In this document: positions 32,260 to 41,132 of the stretch, piece by piece
Layout: every line of letters starts with the position of its first letter
Position numbering within the stretch: position 1 is the stretch's first letter
Assembly: GCA_958295495.1 (NCBI GenBank)
Contig: OY282352.1
Coordinates: 930,001 to 994,000 of the forward strand
DNA from: an uncultured Latescibacterota bacterium
Lineage (GTDB): Bacteria; Latescibacterota; UBA2968; UBA8231
Reading direction: 5' to 3'
DNA length: 64,000 bases
Position numbers and translations under genes: made by a program
Notes under the pieces: generated by a model
Database searches by the model: none
Seen by the model: only the letters and a program-made list of their open reading frames with translations
Told to the model about the DNA's origin: nothing

Positions 32260-33456
32260 ATGTCCCAAGAACGACGCGACGACCGCCTACATCTTCCAGA
32301 CCTGTCGATAACGGGGTTTCGGGGGATCAAGGAGCTTTCCATTGAGCGGCTGGGCCGCGTGACGCTGCTGGCGGGCAAGAACAGCGTCGGCAAGACGACC
32401 GTTTTAGACGCCATCCGAGTCTATGCGGAGCGTGGGCACACGGCAGTTCTGTCCGAACTACTAGAGAGTCGCCAAGAGTACGCTATCGCTACCACTGAAA
32501 ATCCCCGTAAAGATCACCATCTCCACAGAAAATTTGTACCCGATTTTGTGGCCCTATTCCATGGTCGGGATGTGTCGAGATGTCCCCGCATCTCAATCGG
32601 TCCCAAAAGCGATACGGAACAACTCAGGATTGAGGAGACTCTTCTGGACGATGAGCAGGCTTCTGAAATCGGACAAATCCTACCTTCGTTTATTTCGAGA
32701 GGCTATACTCAGGCATTCAAAGTCGTATTTCAAGACACTGAACAACTCCTTCCATGGGTTCTCCCCATCCAAGGATCGGATGTGGCCAGAACCGTAGAGC
32801 GTTATAGCAGTAGTGCATATCTATACTCATATAATTTCTTTGTCAGAGCTAGCTCCCCAATAGGGTGTCAACCCTTGGGGCCGGGCCTGTTGAGCGAAAA
32901 AGAAATCGTACGGTTCTGGAATGCCATTGCGCTGACGGATGACGAGGACCGAGCGACGCAGGCACTGAGATTGATACTCGGCAGCGACTTAGAGCGCGTG
33001 GCGGTGATCCGCACCGACGTATCAGACGTATCATCTGAGAAACCTGATGTCGAATATATTCAGCGGGTGGTAGCAAAGATCCGGGGACAAGATCGTCCAG
33101 TCCCTTTGCAAAGTTTAGGCGACGGAACACTGCACCTAGCCGGCACTGCCTTGGCACTAGCCAATAGCCGAGACGGTTTCCTGCTCATCGACGAAGCCGA
33201 AAACGGCATTCACCATTCCGTCCAGCCCGACTTCTGGCGCATGGTCTTTAAGACCGCCCACACGAACAACGTGCAGGTCATTGCAACGACGCACAGCTTT
33301 GACTGTGTGCGCGGCTTCGCACAAGCAGCAGTCGAGTGCGAGGAAGTCGAAGGGGTGCTCGTGCGTCTTGAGCGGAAAGATGGGGAGATGTGGGCGGTCG
33401 AGTATTCAGAGCGCGATCTCAAAATCGCCGCCAAACAAGACATTGAAGTGAGGTAG
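32260..33456 (+). CDS. AAA/SMC-like ATPase (OLD-type), first gene of an ATPase/TOPRIM pair
   Basis: 398 residues. SITGFRGIKELSI, then Walker A LLAGKNSVGKTTVLDAI (about residues 36-52), a long middle insertion, SLGDGTLHLAGTALAL as signature, GFLLIDEAENGIHHSVQ as Walker B, and VIATTHSFDCV as the switch His. It is an AAA_15/OLD-type ATPase without its own TOPRIM; the following gene supplies one. ATG 32260 is preferred over TTG 32239. It is the second such pair in the window and is clearly different in sequence from the one at 17923. Confidence 0.8.
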   Translation: MSQERRDDRLHLPDLSITGFRGIKELSIERLGRVTLLAGKNSVGKTTVLDAIRVYAERGHTAVLSELLESRQEYAIATTENPRKDHHLHRKFVPDFVALFHGRDVSRCPRISIGPKSDTEQLRIEETLLDDEQASEIGQILPSFISRGYTQAFKVVFQDTEQLLPWVLPIQGSDVARTVERYSSSAYLYSYNFFVRASSPIGCQPLGPGLLSEKEIVRFWNAIALTDDEDRATQALRLILGSDLERVAVIRTDVSDVSSEKPDVEYIQRVVAKIRGQDRPVPLQSLGDGTLHLAGTALALANSRDGFLLIDEAENGIHHSVQPDFWRMVFKTAHTNNVQVIATTHSFDCVRGFAQAAVECEEVEGVLVRLERKDGEMWAVEYSERDLKIAAKQDIEVR

Positions 33457-33489
33457 TTTCTCAAAAACGTATTGAGGTGAAGTAGGCAT

Positions 33490-34104
33490 ATGGATAATAA
33501 TGACCGCGTTCTTCTCGTTGAAGGGGCAGACGACGAGCATGTTGTTCGACATATTTGCTGCCGCAGCCAGCCAATATCGTCATTCCACATAAAGAATAAG
33601 AAGGGCATTGATAAGCTTCTTGGCTCCATTAAACAGGAAGTCATAGTTTCCGGGCGCAAAGCCGTCGGCATCCTCGTGGACGCAAACGACGATTTGGACG
33701 CCCGCTGGAGTGCTGTGGCCGATAGGCTTGGCGATGCGAAAGTCGAAGTGCCTCGTACCCCTGAACCAACCGGTACTCTAATAGAAGGCACCACTCGCGT
33801 CCCTCGCGTCGGCATCTGGTTGATGCCCAACAATGAGTCGCCTGGCGAACTCGAAAATTTCGTCTCAGAGATGATCCTCGACGATGATCCAGTATGGCCA
33901 CGGTCCGAGGACTACATTGATAGCATTCCAAAGGCCGACCGAAAGTTTACCGAGAAGAAGATACTGCGAGCTAAGGTCCACGCTTGGCTGGCGACGCGAG
34001 AAGACCCTAGACAAATGGGTGCCGCCATTGGCGCACAAGATTTGCACGTAGATGGAACACTCAGCACAGCATTCGCTAATTGGCTACGGAAACTGTTTGA
34101 GTGA
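33490..34104 (+). CDS. DUF3226 TOPRIM-like protein
   Basis: 204 residues. The TOPRIM-type Glu is in VLLVEGADDEHVV, and the acidic pair in VGILVDANDDLDARW. GIWLMPNNESPGELENFV and TEKKILRAKVHAWLA follow, as in DUF3226. It lies 33 bp after the ATPase gene with a GAGGTGAA ribosome site. The pair resembles a split OLD nuclease and is probably a defence module; a nuclease activity is inference. Confidence 0.75.
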   Translation: MDNNDRVLLVEGADDEHVVRHICCRSQPISSFHIKNKKGIDKLLGSIKQEVIVSGRKAVGILVDANDDLDARWSAVADRLGDAKVEVPRTPEPTGTLIEGTTRVPRVGIWLMPNNESPGELENFVSEMILDDDPVWPRSEDYIDSIPKADRKFTEKKILRAKVHAWLATREDPRQMGAAIGAQDLHVDGTLSTAFANWLRKLFE

Positions 34105-34130
34105 AACGCTGGCGGTTGAAGAAAAAGATA

Positions 34131-34247
34131 ATGAAGCACAAAGAATTGATCGCAAAAATGCGGTCGTAGCCTAAATACAAAGAAAAGTATGATGAAGCAG
34201 CACTTGAGTTTGCTATCAAAGCCGCTATCGAGGAGTCGAAAAAATGA
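34131..34247 (+). pseudogene. Short gene remnant with an in-frame stop, upstream of hicB
   Basis: Beginning at ATG 34131 the frame reads MKHKELIAKMRS, then a TAG at 34167, then PKYKEKYDEAALEFAIKAAI up to a TGA overlapping the hicB start codon (ATGA). Apart from the TAG the frame is continuous (38 codons). It resembles the N-terminal piece of small antitoxin or XRE-type proteins, but I cannot name it. It is not HicA. Confidence 0.45.
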
Positions 34248-34482
34248 AAATGAGCTCCCGTTACGTCAAAATAGTGGAATGGTCTGATGAAGATCAGTGC
34301 TATGTCGGCAGTTGTCCGGGGCTCTTTTATAGTGGATGTCACGGTGATAACGAACAAGAGGTGTTCTCAAACTGTGCCACATCGTTGAAGAGACAATTGA
34401 ACTATACAGACGAGACGGCAGGCCGTTACCTTCACCGACATCCGGTAAGGACTATGCCAACAAAATGTTAGAAGTTGCCTGA
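34244..34482 (+). pseudogene. HicB-family antitoxin, frameshifted
   Basis: The first part, RYVKIVEWSDEDQCYVGSCPG then HGDNEQEVFS, is HicB. After the A run at 34369-34371 the HicB sequence continues in another frame: IVEETIELYRRDGRPLPSP, then TSGKDYANKMLEVA and a stop at 34482. One missing A explains the break. No hicA gene is next to it. Confidence 0.7.
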
Positions 34483-34499
34483 CTAGCCGTCGCAGTTAG

Positions 34500-36077
34500 T
34501 CAGTGAGAAATAGCCAATTCGACGCCGCTCAGTATCACCTGCTCGCGGCGACCTTTTTGACCCGCCACTAGCCGCACGGCGATCTCGTTGGTACCCTGCC
34601 GCAAAAGAGAACCATCCACTGCAAATTCCACGCTGACCCCTTCCATTTGTCGCTCGACCGGACGGGTGGGATAGCTGGCCCAAAACAGCGGCACCACCTG
34701 CTGGCGCGGCCAGCCCTCGCCGCAGACTTGGGCTTGATCCCAAGGGAAAGTGTGGCCGTTGAGGACAACTTCGAGGCGATCCTCCAAGGGCAAGCGATCC
34801 AAACGCAAGGCCAAGCCGCCGGTGGCGTCGGCCACATCATCGGCAACGCGGATGCAAAGCGTCGGCCCCAAGCTCGGGCTTTCAGCGGGCAAGGGCACCG
34901 GAAGCGGCGTCGAGGGATGGGCCAAGCGGAAGGCGGCACTGTGGCCCTCAGTGGGGCTGAAGGACATGGTACCGCTGATTTCATAGCACTTGTCGAGTTT
35001 TTTCAGGATTTCGAGGTCGGAAAACTCAGCGGCTGTCTGGCGATTCCACTCGGGCGACATGGTGTAGAAGTTGTACAGATAAATGCCGTCGGCCCCGTCG
35101 GTGAGCCAGCGCAAGGCCAAGGCGCGCAGGAAGCGCCGGTCGCTGTGGCGGGTAGCCTCTATGCAGCCATAGACGAGGCAGGGGGTAGAGGCCGCAGCGC
35201 GAACAAATTCATCGACCGGAGTCTCAAACGAGATAAAGCCGCCACCGACGACGACGATGTCGATGAGGCCGGTCTCGATCCATTCGTCAACATCGAGGCC
35301 AAGGCGCCGGGCATCGGCCAAGGTCGGAGGGACGCGGACGGCCAGTTGCAGCGGTTTGCCCCTTTGGGCACTGACCTCGTCGAGCCGCGCCTTGATCTTT
35401 TGCACCAGATCGGTCATCAGGTAGCTGTTGGCTAGGGCTTCGGCCATGCGGAAGAAGGCCGGATGGCGCATGAAGTCGAGCTCGATGCCATCCACGTCAA
35501 AGCGCTCAAAGACCTCGCAGGCGATGCGCCGCACATGTTCGCGCACCTCGGCGTGGGCATAGTCGAGGCCAGTGCGGATGCCCCACTCAACCGACTTTTC
35601 GGGGAACTCCTCCCCGGGGCGGCCAATGAGCAGGTGGGGTTGCTGGCGGCGGAAGCGACCGTAGCCGGGATGGGTAGGGTCAATCGCGTAGTGGCTGTTC
35701 ATGCGGATGCGCGGGAAAAAGGGGATCGCCGCCTCCTGACACAGCCCCGCAAGCGCGGTCAACGGCCCGCCGCATTCGGCGATCAGGTGCTGTAGGTTGG
35801 CGGCGAGCCGTTCTTCGACGCCGGGCGTGGCCGAGTGGACGAAGGAGGAGGCTGTCGCGTCGAGGCCGCTGCTTTCGGCCCCGAATTTTTCGCCAATTTC
35901 CGTCTCGTACTGATAGACCTCGTGATCGCCGGTGCTCCACCAAAACGCGCCGCCGGTGCCGGCATAGCCGTTGACGACTTTTTCCTTGAGATCGGCGATT
36001 GAGACGTTTTCCTCGGCCGTGAAAATCCAGCCGTCATCGGTAAAGATGATGGGCGGTGCCTTGCGCTTGTGGGCCAT
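34500..36077 (-). CDS. Putative family 10-like glycoside hydrolase (TIM-barrel protein)
   Basis: 525 residues. The first 370 look like a TIM-barrel GH: IIFTDDGWIFTAEENVS, FFPRIRMNSHYAIDP, RRIACEVFERFDVDGIELDFMRHP with an acidic end typical of catalytic strands, and DGADGIYLYNFY. The last 150 residues are beta-rich (DRLEVVLNGHTFPWD), perhaps a carbohydrate-binding or jelly-roll domain. No signal peptide is seen. The family is common in Planctomycetes and Latescibacteria-like genomes; the substrate is unknown. GGAGGAG precedes the start. It is the last gene of a cupin, Gfo/Idh, GH-like set. Confidence 0.6.
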   Translation of the reverse strand: MAHKRKAPPIIFTDDGWIFTAEENVSIADLKEKVVNGYAGTGGAFWWSTGDHEVYQYETEIGEKFGAESSGLDATASSFVHSATPGVEERLAANLQHLIAECGGPLTALAGLCQEAAIPFFPRIRMNSHYAIDPTHPGYGRFRRQQPHLLIGRPGEEFPEKSVEWGIRTGLDYAHAEVREHVRRIACEVFERFDVDGIELDFMRHPAFFRMAEALANSYLMTDLVQKIKARLDEVSAQRGKPLQLAVRVPPTLADARRLGLDVDEWIETGLIDIVVVGGGFISFETPVDEFVRAAASTPCLVYGCIEATRHSDRRFLRALALRWLTDGADGIYLYNFYTMSPEWNRQTAAEFSDLEILKKLDKCYEISGTMSFSPTEGHSAAFRLAHPSTPLPVPLPAESPSLGPTLCIRVADDVADATGGLALRLDRLPLEDRLEVVLNGHTFPWDQAQVCGEGWPRQQVVPLFWASYPTRPVERQMEGVSVEFAVDGSLLRQGTNEIAVRLVAGQKGRREQVILSGVELAISH

Positions 36078-36136
36078 GTCTCCTCCTCGCTAGCCGTTTG
36101 CTCCGCCCGCCCCTTAAGGTGGGGAGCGGAAGGGCA

Positions 36137-37213
36137 CTAACCACTCTGTATATAGGCTTTGACGATATCGATGATCAGGGCGATGTCGTAGCGGGCTTCC
36201 TCTAGGGGGGTTCGTGGCTGTGCGCCCTCGGCGATGCAGGCGTGGAAGTGCTTTAGCTCGCGGACGAAGGGGCCTTCCCAAGCGATGGCCGGGCGCTGGA
36301 CGATGGCCTCGCCGGCCTCGTCGAGGGTCTGAATCTCCAAGGTGGAGAGGATCCCCCGCGAAAAGCCGGTCGGGTAGGATAGCAACACGCGGCGGTCGTC
36401 ACCGCAAACTTCGAGGGTCTCCTTGAAGTCGCGCACATCCTTCAGCTCAACCCAAGTGGCCGCACACCGAGCACCGTTGGGGTATGCGAGCATGGTGCTG
36501 ACGCCCCAGCCGTCATACCAGATTTCGGTGCTGGCGACCCTTTCGGGTACGCCCATGATGGCGCGCAGGCCGTAGAGGTCGTGGATCATGCTGCCGGCAA
36601 GGTGCCCAAAGGCAGCCTGCACGTCGGCGGGGACCTCGTCGATGGCCTCGCGCACGGCCGCGGCGCGCGCCGCGCTCGTCTGCTCAATGGCATCAGCGGG
36701 CAGATCGTCAGCGCGGTGCAGGCGGAAGTGCGCGAGGTGATGCGCGTTGTTGGTGTGCAGGTGATGGATCTGGACGAAGCGGATCGCGGCCATGTCGGCG
36801 GTTGCGCGAGCAGCCGCCTCAAAGGCCGGATCGTACACCTTCATATAACCAGCCAAGCCAACCGTGCCAGCCGCCTGCCGGGCGGCGATGATCCGGTCGG
36901 CCTCTTGCAGCGAGAAGCAGATCGGCTTTTCAATGAAGACGTGCTTGCCGGCCTCAAAGGCCGCGACGGCGATCTCGGTCTTGGGGTCGGTGTGGCACAA
37001 GAGCACCGCGTCGAGATCCGCGGCGAGCAGCGCGCGCCAGTCGTTGGTGTGGCGCGGCACGTAAAACTCTTGCGCCACCGTCTGGGCCAAGCGCGGCGAC
37101 AGGTCGCAGACCATTTCTACGGAAAACTGGTCCTTGAGCGCGGTGAGGTTGGGCAGGTGCTGGACTTGGGCGACGGCACCGCAGCCGACGACGCCGATGC
37201 GGACAGGGGCCAT
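36137..37213 (-). CDS. Gfo/Idh/MocA family oxidoreductase
   Basis: 358 residues. The Rossmann loop VRIGVVGCGAVAQVQHLPNL opens the protein; HVFIEKPICFSLQEADRI contains the EKP motif whose Lys is catalytic in the family. The C-terminal domain is the usual beta-sheet dimerisation fold. It probably oxidises a sugar or cyclitol with NAD(P). It starts 2 bp from the cupin stop on the same strand. Confidence 0.9.
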   Translation of the reverse strand: MAPVRIGVVGCGAVAQVQHLPNLTALKDQFSVEMVCDLSPRLAQTVAQEFYVPRHTNDWRALLAADLDAVLLCHTDPKTEIAVAAFEAGKHVFIEKPICFSLQEADRIIAARQAAGTVGLAGYMKVYDPAFEAAARATADMAAIRFVQIHHLHTNNAHHLAHFRLHRADDLPADAIEQTSAARAAAVREAIDEVPADVQAAFGHLAGSMIHDLYGLRAIMGVPERVASTEIWYDGWGVSTMLAYPNGARCAATWVELKDVRDFKETLEVCGDDRRVLLSYPTGFSRGILSTLEIQTLDEAGEAIVQRPAIAWEGPFVRELKHFHACIAEGAQPRTPLEEARYDIALIIDIVKAYIQSG

Positions 37214-37214
37214 G

Positions 37215-37859
37215 TCAACCGACCTTTCCGACGCGGGGCGTCAGGTCGTTCCACACATCGGCCAGTGCGTAGGTCCGCTTGAAGCTCTGATACACGTCTT
37301 TCCAGATGGCCTCGCGCAGCTCGGTGGCACGGGCTTGGTCGCCGGCAGCGAGGGCCGCCTTGAGTTGGCCGCTCCTTTTTTCTTGGGCGGCCGCTTGGTC
37401 GCTGGCGGCACGGGCCAAGTCGGCCGCGGCGGCCGTGAATTTGTCGATGAGTTCGTCGATGGGCGCGTCGGTGTCCGTCTCTACGTCGTACGAGCTGGAG
37501 GGCTGGAAGCGGGTCGGGTGGCGGGTGCCGTCGGGGTCGCGGCCGGTGTGCGTCGGCTGGATGTGGGGCGTTACCGACAGGTACATGACCATGGGCTCGT
37601 CGCCGATGGCCCGCACCTGATGGATCTCATCGGCGAGGGCAACGCAGAGCTGGCCGGCGCACAACTCCTGTTCGCTGCCGGCGATGTGGAAGACGCAGCG
37701 GCCTTGCAGGATGAGGAAAATCTCGTGGCCGAGATCGTGGCTGTGCAGGTCGGCCACCGCGCCCGGCTGCATGCGGAGGAAGCGGGAGCGGATATGGGGG
37801 GTGACGAGCAGGTTTTTGATGTGTTCTTCTTTGCGAAAGTCGAAAATTTCAAAGGCCAT
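37215..37859 (-). CDS. Cupin-domain protein
   Basis: 214 residues. A single cupin lies at about residues 25-110: GAVADLHSHDLGHEIFLILQG gives the HxH...E metal set, and LADEIHQVRAI the late His. The C-terminal 90 residues are an Ala-rich helical segment (KFTAAAADLARAASDQ). The frame is open to 38186, but AGGAG 7 bases before ATG 37859 and the cupin N-terminus decide the start. First gene of the carbohydrate operon. Confidence 0.78.
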   Translation of the reverse strand: MAFEIFDFRKEEHIKNLLVTPHIRSRFLRMQPGAVADLHSHDLGHEIFLILQGRCVFHIAGSEQELCAGQLCVALADEIHQVRAIGDEPMVMYLSVTPHIQPTHTGRDPDGTRHPTRFQPSSSYDVETDTDAPIDELIDKFTAAAADLARAASDQAAAQEKRSGQLKAALAAGDQARATELREAIWKDVYQSFKRTYALADVWNDLTPRVGKVG

Positions 37860-38255
37860 GAGCAGGCTCCTTTGTGGAAATGGACGGGTGGGGGAATGGG
37901 TTATCGAGTCCACTGCAATGTTTCGTTGGCAAGCGTTATGTCGCGCAGTGTCTGATGGATAGCGGCTAGGGCATCTCAAGGCGTCCACATCGGAACGGCC
38001 TGCTCCCTTTCGCAAGCCCAAGAGCCGGCACATTTCCTCATATCGGCGTAGCGCGTACTCGAGCCCTATGGTCTCGCGCAGGCCAAAGCCAAAGGCGCGT
38101 TTGCACAAGACGATGATCGGCGGCACTTGTATGCGCTTGAAGTAATGGAAGCAAGCGGCCAACGGGCCATCTCCCAATATACCCAAGTCCAGCGTCCCTA
38201 AAAACGCCTATGCAGAAAGCTACTCATCGGTTCTGAACAACTCGTCCACAACCTG
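37860..38255. other. Intergenic region with a possible gene remnant
   Basis: No intact gene. On the minus strand, 37980-38186 reads as a protein-like stretch (LAACFHYFKRIQVPP, ALRRYEEMCRLLGLRK) with no stop until it runs into the cupin frame. It could be a remnant of an unknown gene; I do not recognise it. Confidence 0.3.
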
Positions 38256-40010
38256 TCAAACCTCGACAAACCCCTCCGGCAAGCCCTCCCCCTTGACCAA
38301 CGCCTCCTTCAATGCCCGCGCATGTTGGCAAATCCCCCGATAAGCAAATCCCTTACAACTGCAACTTATGTCGCTCCCCTCCACCTCCAATTCGTAGAAC
38401 GCCCCCGGCTTCGACGAACTGTCCGCCCGGTACAGTGCCCGCTTTGGCCCTGCCAACACCCGCGCCAACACCCGCACCGCCTCGGCCGACGGCAAGCGCG
38501 ACTTGGCTGGCGAATTGACGGCGGGCTGCTCGGCGACAAAAGCCGCCCCGGCCTCGCGCAACAATTCCACCACTTGCCGCTCGTCCATCGCGCCGCCCGT
38601 CGGCGCGGGTAGCACCTCCATCACCCGCCGCAACTCGTCCATCACGTCGCGCTGGAAATGTTCGGGCAAGGCGCTGCCTTCGACGAGTTGGTCAATCAGC
38701 ACCGACTTGGTCTCGAGGACCGTCTTGACGAATTCGTCGATTGTGCCGCTGCCGACCATATAGGTGACGTTGACGGCTTGCTGTTGCCCGATGCGGTAGG
38801 ACCGGTCCTCGGCCTGCCAGTGATTAATCGGCACCCAGTCGAGATCGTTGAAGACCACCTGCCGCGCCGCCGTGAGGTTGAGCCCGACGCCCCCGGCCGT
38901 AATCTGCGCGGCCAGCACCTGCACTGAGTCGTCCTCCTGAAAGCGGTCGGCCAGTTGTTGCCGCTCGCTCGCTGGCACCTCGCCGGTGATGGCTACCACC
39001 TTCTGGCCAAAGTGTTTGCGCAGCGTGTTGACCGGTGCCAGAAAACACGAGAAGACCAGCACCTTCTCGCCCTGTTCGAGCGCGTTTTCGACGAAGGGAA
39101 TTGTGCTGCGGACCTTGGCGATGGCCAAGCGGTTGCGCGCAGTGGTCAATTGGCCCATGATCCAGCCCTGGCGCGAGCGGCGCTCGGCCTCGGTCTCGCC
39201 AGCAAGCTCGGCTTGGCCCCGGCGCGAGATGGTGTGCAACAGCTCCATCACCGCCTCGCTCATCTCGTGCGCCACCCGGCTGGCGACCTCCACGTCGAGC
39301 CAACTGCGGATCTTGGGCGGCAGGTCGAGCACCTCGGCCTTGGTGCGACGCAGCATGATGCCGTGCAACTGCACGGTCAGATCTGCGATGTTGGAGGCCC
39401 CATCGGCGACCCAGCCATAGTCGCCTTTGTAGCCGTCGCAATAGCGCTTGGCGAACGAGACGAACGAACGCCCAAGCGCGTGGCGAGCCAACTGCAACAA
39501 GGGAAAGAGATCGCGCGGCCGACTCGTCAACGGCGTACCGGTCAAAAGGTGTACCACGGCCTCGTCGCCAACGGCCTCGACCAAGTCCAGCGACAGGCGG
39601 TGCCGCTGGCTGCGGTAGTTTTTGAGATAGTGGGCCTCGTCGAAAATTAGGCCACTCCAAGCGTGTGCCGACAGCGGGTGTTTGGCGAGGATATCGTAGT
39701 TGATGACGACCCAGCCGGTATAGCCGGGTTCAGGTGCGGGTGCGGGGCCGATGATGGCGACCTCTGCTGAGGGCAGCACCAGCCCAATCGCGCGCGCCCA
39801 GTTCGTCTTGACCGCGGCCGGGCAGACGACCAGATACGGCCCCTCGGGTCGGGCTTGGCGCATGGCCAGCACGGACTGCCGCGTCTTGCCCAGCCCCATG
39901 TCGTCGGCGAGGATGGCCCGCTGGCGACCCAACAAGAAGGCGATGCCCTCGACCTGATGGGCATACAGCCCGGCCGCTAGGGCCTCGGCCTGCTGTTGTG
40001 CCGTGCTCAT
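38256..40010 (-). CDS. SNF2-family ATPase with C-terminal SWIM zinc finger
   Basis: 584 residues. Helicase motifs run in order: ILADDMGLGKTRQSVLAM (I), LIFDEAHYLKN (II, DEAH), LLTGTPLTSRP (III), then VLVFSCFLAPVN (IV), AGGVGLNLTAARQVVF (V) and QAEDRSYRIGQQQAV (VI). The last 60 residues contain CSCKGFAYRGICQHARAL, a SWIM-type CxC...CxH zinc finger. SNF2 proteins remodel DNA-protein complexes using ATP; the SWIM domain may guide it to a partner. It ends a five-gene minus-strand operon. Confidence 0.85.
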   Translation of the reverse strand: MSTAQQQAEALAAGLYAHQVEGIAFLLGRQRAILADDMGLGKTRQSVLAMRQARPEGPYLVVCPAAVKTNWARAIGLVLPSAEVAIIGPAPAPEPGYTGWVVINYDILAKHPLSAHAWSGLIFDEAHYLKNYRSQRHRLSLDLVEAVGDEAVVHLLTGTPLTSRPRDLFPLLQLARHALGRSFVSFAKRYCDGYKGDYGWVADGASNIADLTVQLHGIMLRRTKAEVLDLPPKIRSWLDVEVASRVAHEMSEAVMELLHTISRRGQAELAGETEAERRSRQGWIMGQLTTARNRLAIAKVRSTIPFVENALEQGEKVLVFSCFLAPVNTLRKHFGQKVVAITGEVPASERQQLADRFQEDDSVQVLAAQITAGGVGLNLTAARQVVFNDLDWVPINHWQAEDRSYRIGQQQAVNVTYMVGSGTIDEFVKTVLETKSVLIDQLVEGSALPEHFQRDVMDELRRVMEVLPAPTGGAMDERQVVELLREAGAAFVAEQPAVNSPAKSRLPSAEAVRVLARVLAGPKRALYRADSSSKPGAFYELEVEGSDISCSCKGFAYRGICQHARALKEALVKGEGLPEGFVEV

Positions 40011-40019
40011 CCCAGACCA

Positions 40020-41132
40020 CTAACCACTTAACGCCTTTTTTAGTTGCGCGGCCAAAAGCTCCTCGTCGCCATCGGCCACTGTAGGCATGGACAAGTGAAG
40101 CTGGCCCGGGGCCGCTGAGAGCCAGACCGAGGGATTGCCGTTGCGCAGGGCTTCTTCTACGTCGGCAGCCGTGCGGCCGAGGGCTTGTTCGTCCAAGATC
40201 AAGGTCAGGGACGCACCATCGACTGCGCTCTGCACGTGGGGTAGTGCGCCTAGGTGCTGACGCACGGCCTTGGCGCGGCGGGCGTCGCCTCGATTGCGGG
40301 CATCGTGGTCCATGGCCAGCCAGCGGCGCAGAGCCACAACCACGCCGACGACCTCTTGGCGGTCGATTTTGAGCGGGCGGCCAACTCCCTCTAGGTCGCG
40401 GGTTTCAAAGCAGGCGAAGCTGTGCAAGTGGGCCGCTTCGATTAAGTCGGCGCGGCCGCAGAGAATGCCCGAAGAATTGGGCGCGCCCACGTACTTGGCA
40501 CCATAGCCGACTAAGTCGGCCCCGGCCGCGATATAGCGGGTCAAGCCATCTAGGGGATAGACGCGGAAGGCCGCGTCCACAAAGATCGGGACATCGTGGG
40601 CGTGGGCGATGTCAATGGCCGCGGCCAGCGGGACGATGGCGGCTGGGTTGTCGATGGCCGGGTAGAGCACGGCAGCGGTTTGGGGGCCGATGGCCGCGGC
40701 GAGTTCGTCGGCCGTGGTGCCTTGCTCGGTGCCCGCCTCCACGAGGGTGACCCCGGGCAGGCGCACCATGCGGTCGTACTTGTAGCGCTGGGCCTTTTGG
40801 ATGACCACTTGGTTGGGCAGGCCGGTCGAATCGGGTAGGCGGGCCATTTTCTCCGGGTCTGCCCCGGTTAAGCAGGCGGCCGTGCCGAGGACCAACGCGG
40901 CCGCGCAGCCAGGGGTAATCAGGGCGGCCTCGGCCCCGAGCAGGTCGGCGACAATCCGCCCGGTGCTCGCCAAGAAGGCGTCCATGTCAACGTAGTAGCG
41001 ACCGGCCAGTTCCATGGCGGCGATGATGTCTGGGTGAGGGGACGATCCCCCTAAGAGAGTGCGCGGGCCAAGGGCGTTGATCACCGGCGTCGCCCCCATA
41101 TCCGCGTACAGTGCGCGGGCTTCCTTACTCAT
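40020..41132 (-). CDS. SelA-like / aminotransferase class V-fold PLP enzyme
   Basis: 370 residues. PVINALGPRTLLGGSS at the N-terminus and GYGAKYVGAPNSSGILCGR with the PLP-binding Lys are the pattern of the SelA-like (DgaE/SelA) group. DVPIFVDAAFRVYP provides the cofactor-contact Asp. It is shorter than true selenocysteine synthase (about 460 residues) and lacks the extra N-terminal domain, so it is more likely an ammonia-lyase or ketoacid-sugar enzyme. selB lies about 3.8 kb away, divergently. The ATG at 41132 overlaps the sppA-like gene by 8 bp. Confidence 0.72.
   Translation of the reverse strand: MSKEARALYADMGATPVINALGPRTLLGGSSPHPDIIAAMELAGRYYVDMDAFLASTGRIVADLLGAEAALITPGCAAALVLGTAACLTGADPEKMARLPDSTGLPNQVVIQKAQRYKYDRMVRLPGVTLVEAGTEQGTTADELAAAIGPQTAAVLYPAIDNPAAIVPLAAAIDIAHAHDVPIFVDAAFRVYPLDGLTRYIAAGADLVGYGAKYVGAPNSSGILCGRADLIEAAHLHSFACFETRDLEGVGRPLKIDRQEVVGVVVALRRWLAMDHDARNRGDARRAKAVRQHLGALPHVQSAVDGASLTLILDEQALGRTAADVEEALRNGNPSVWLSAAPGQLHLSMPTVADGDEELLAAQLKKALSG

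Noticed and set aside
40020..41132. Calling the PLP enzyme true selenocysteine synthase (selA) because selB is near
   Set aside because: It is about 90 residues too short and lacks the SelA N-terminal domain; the group contains other enzymes.
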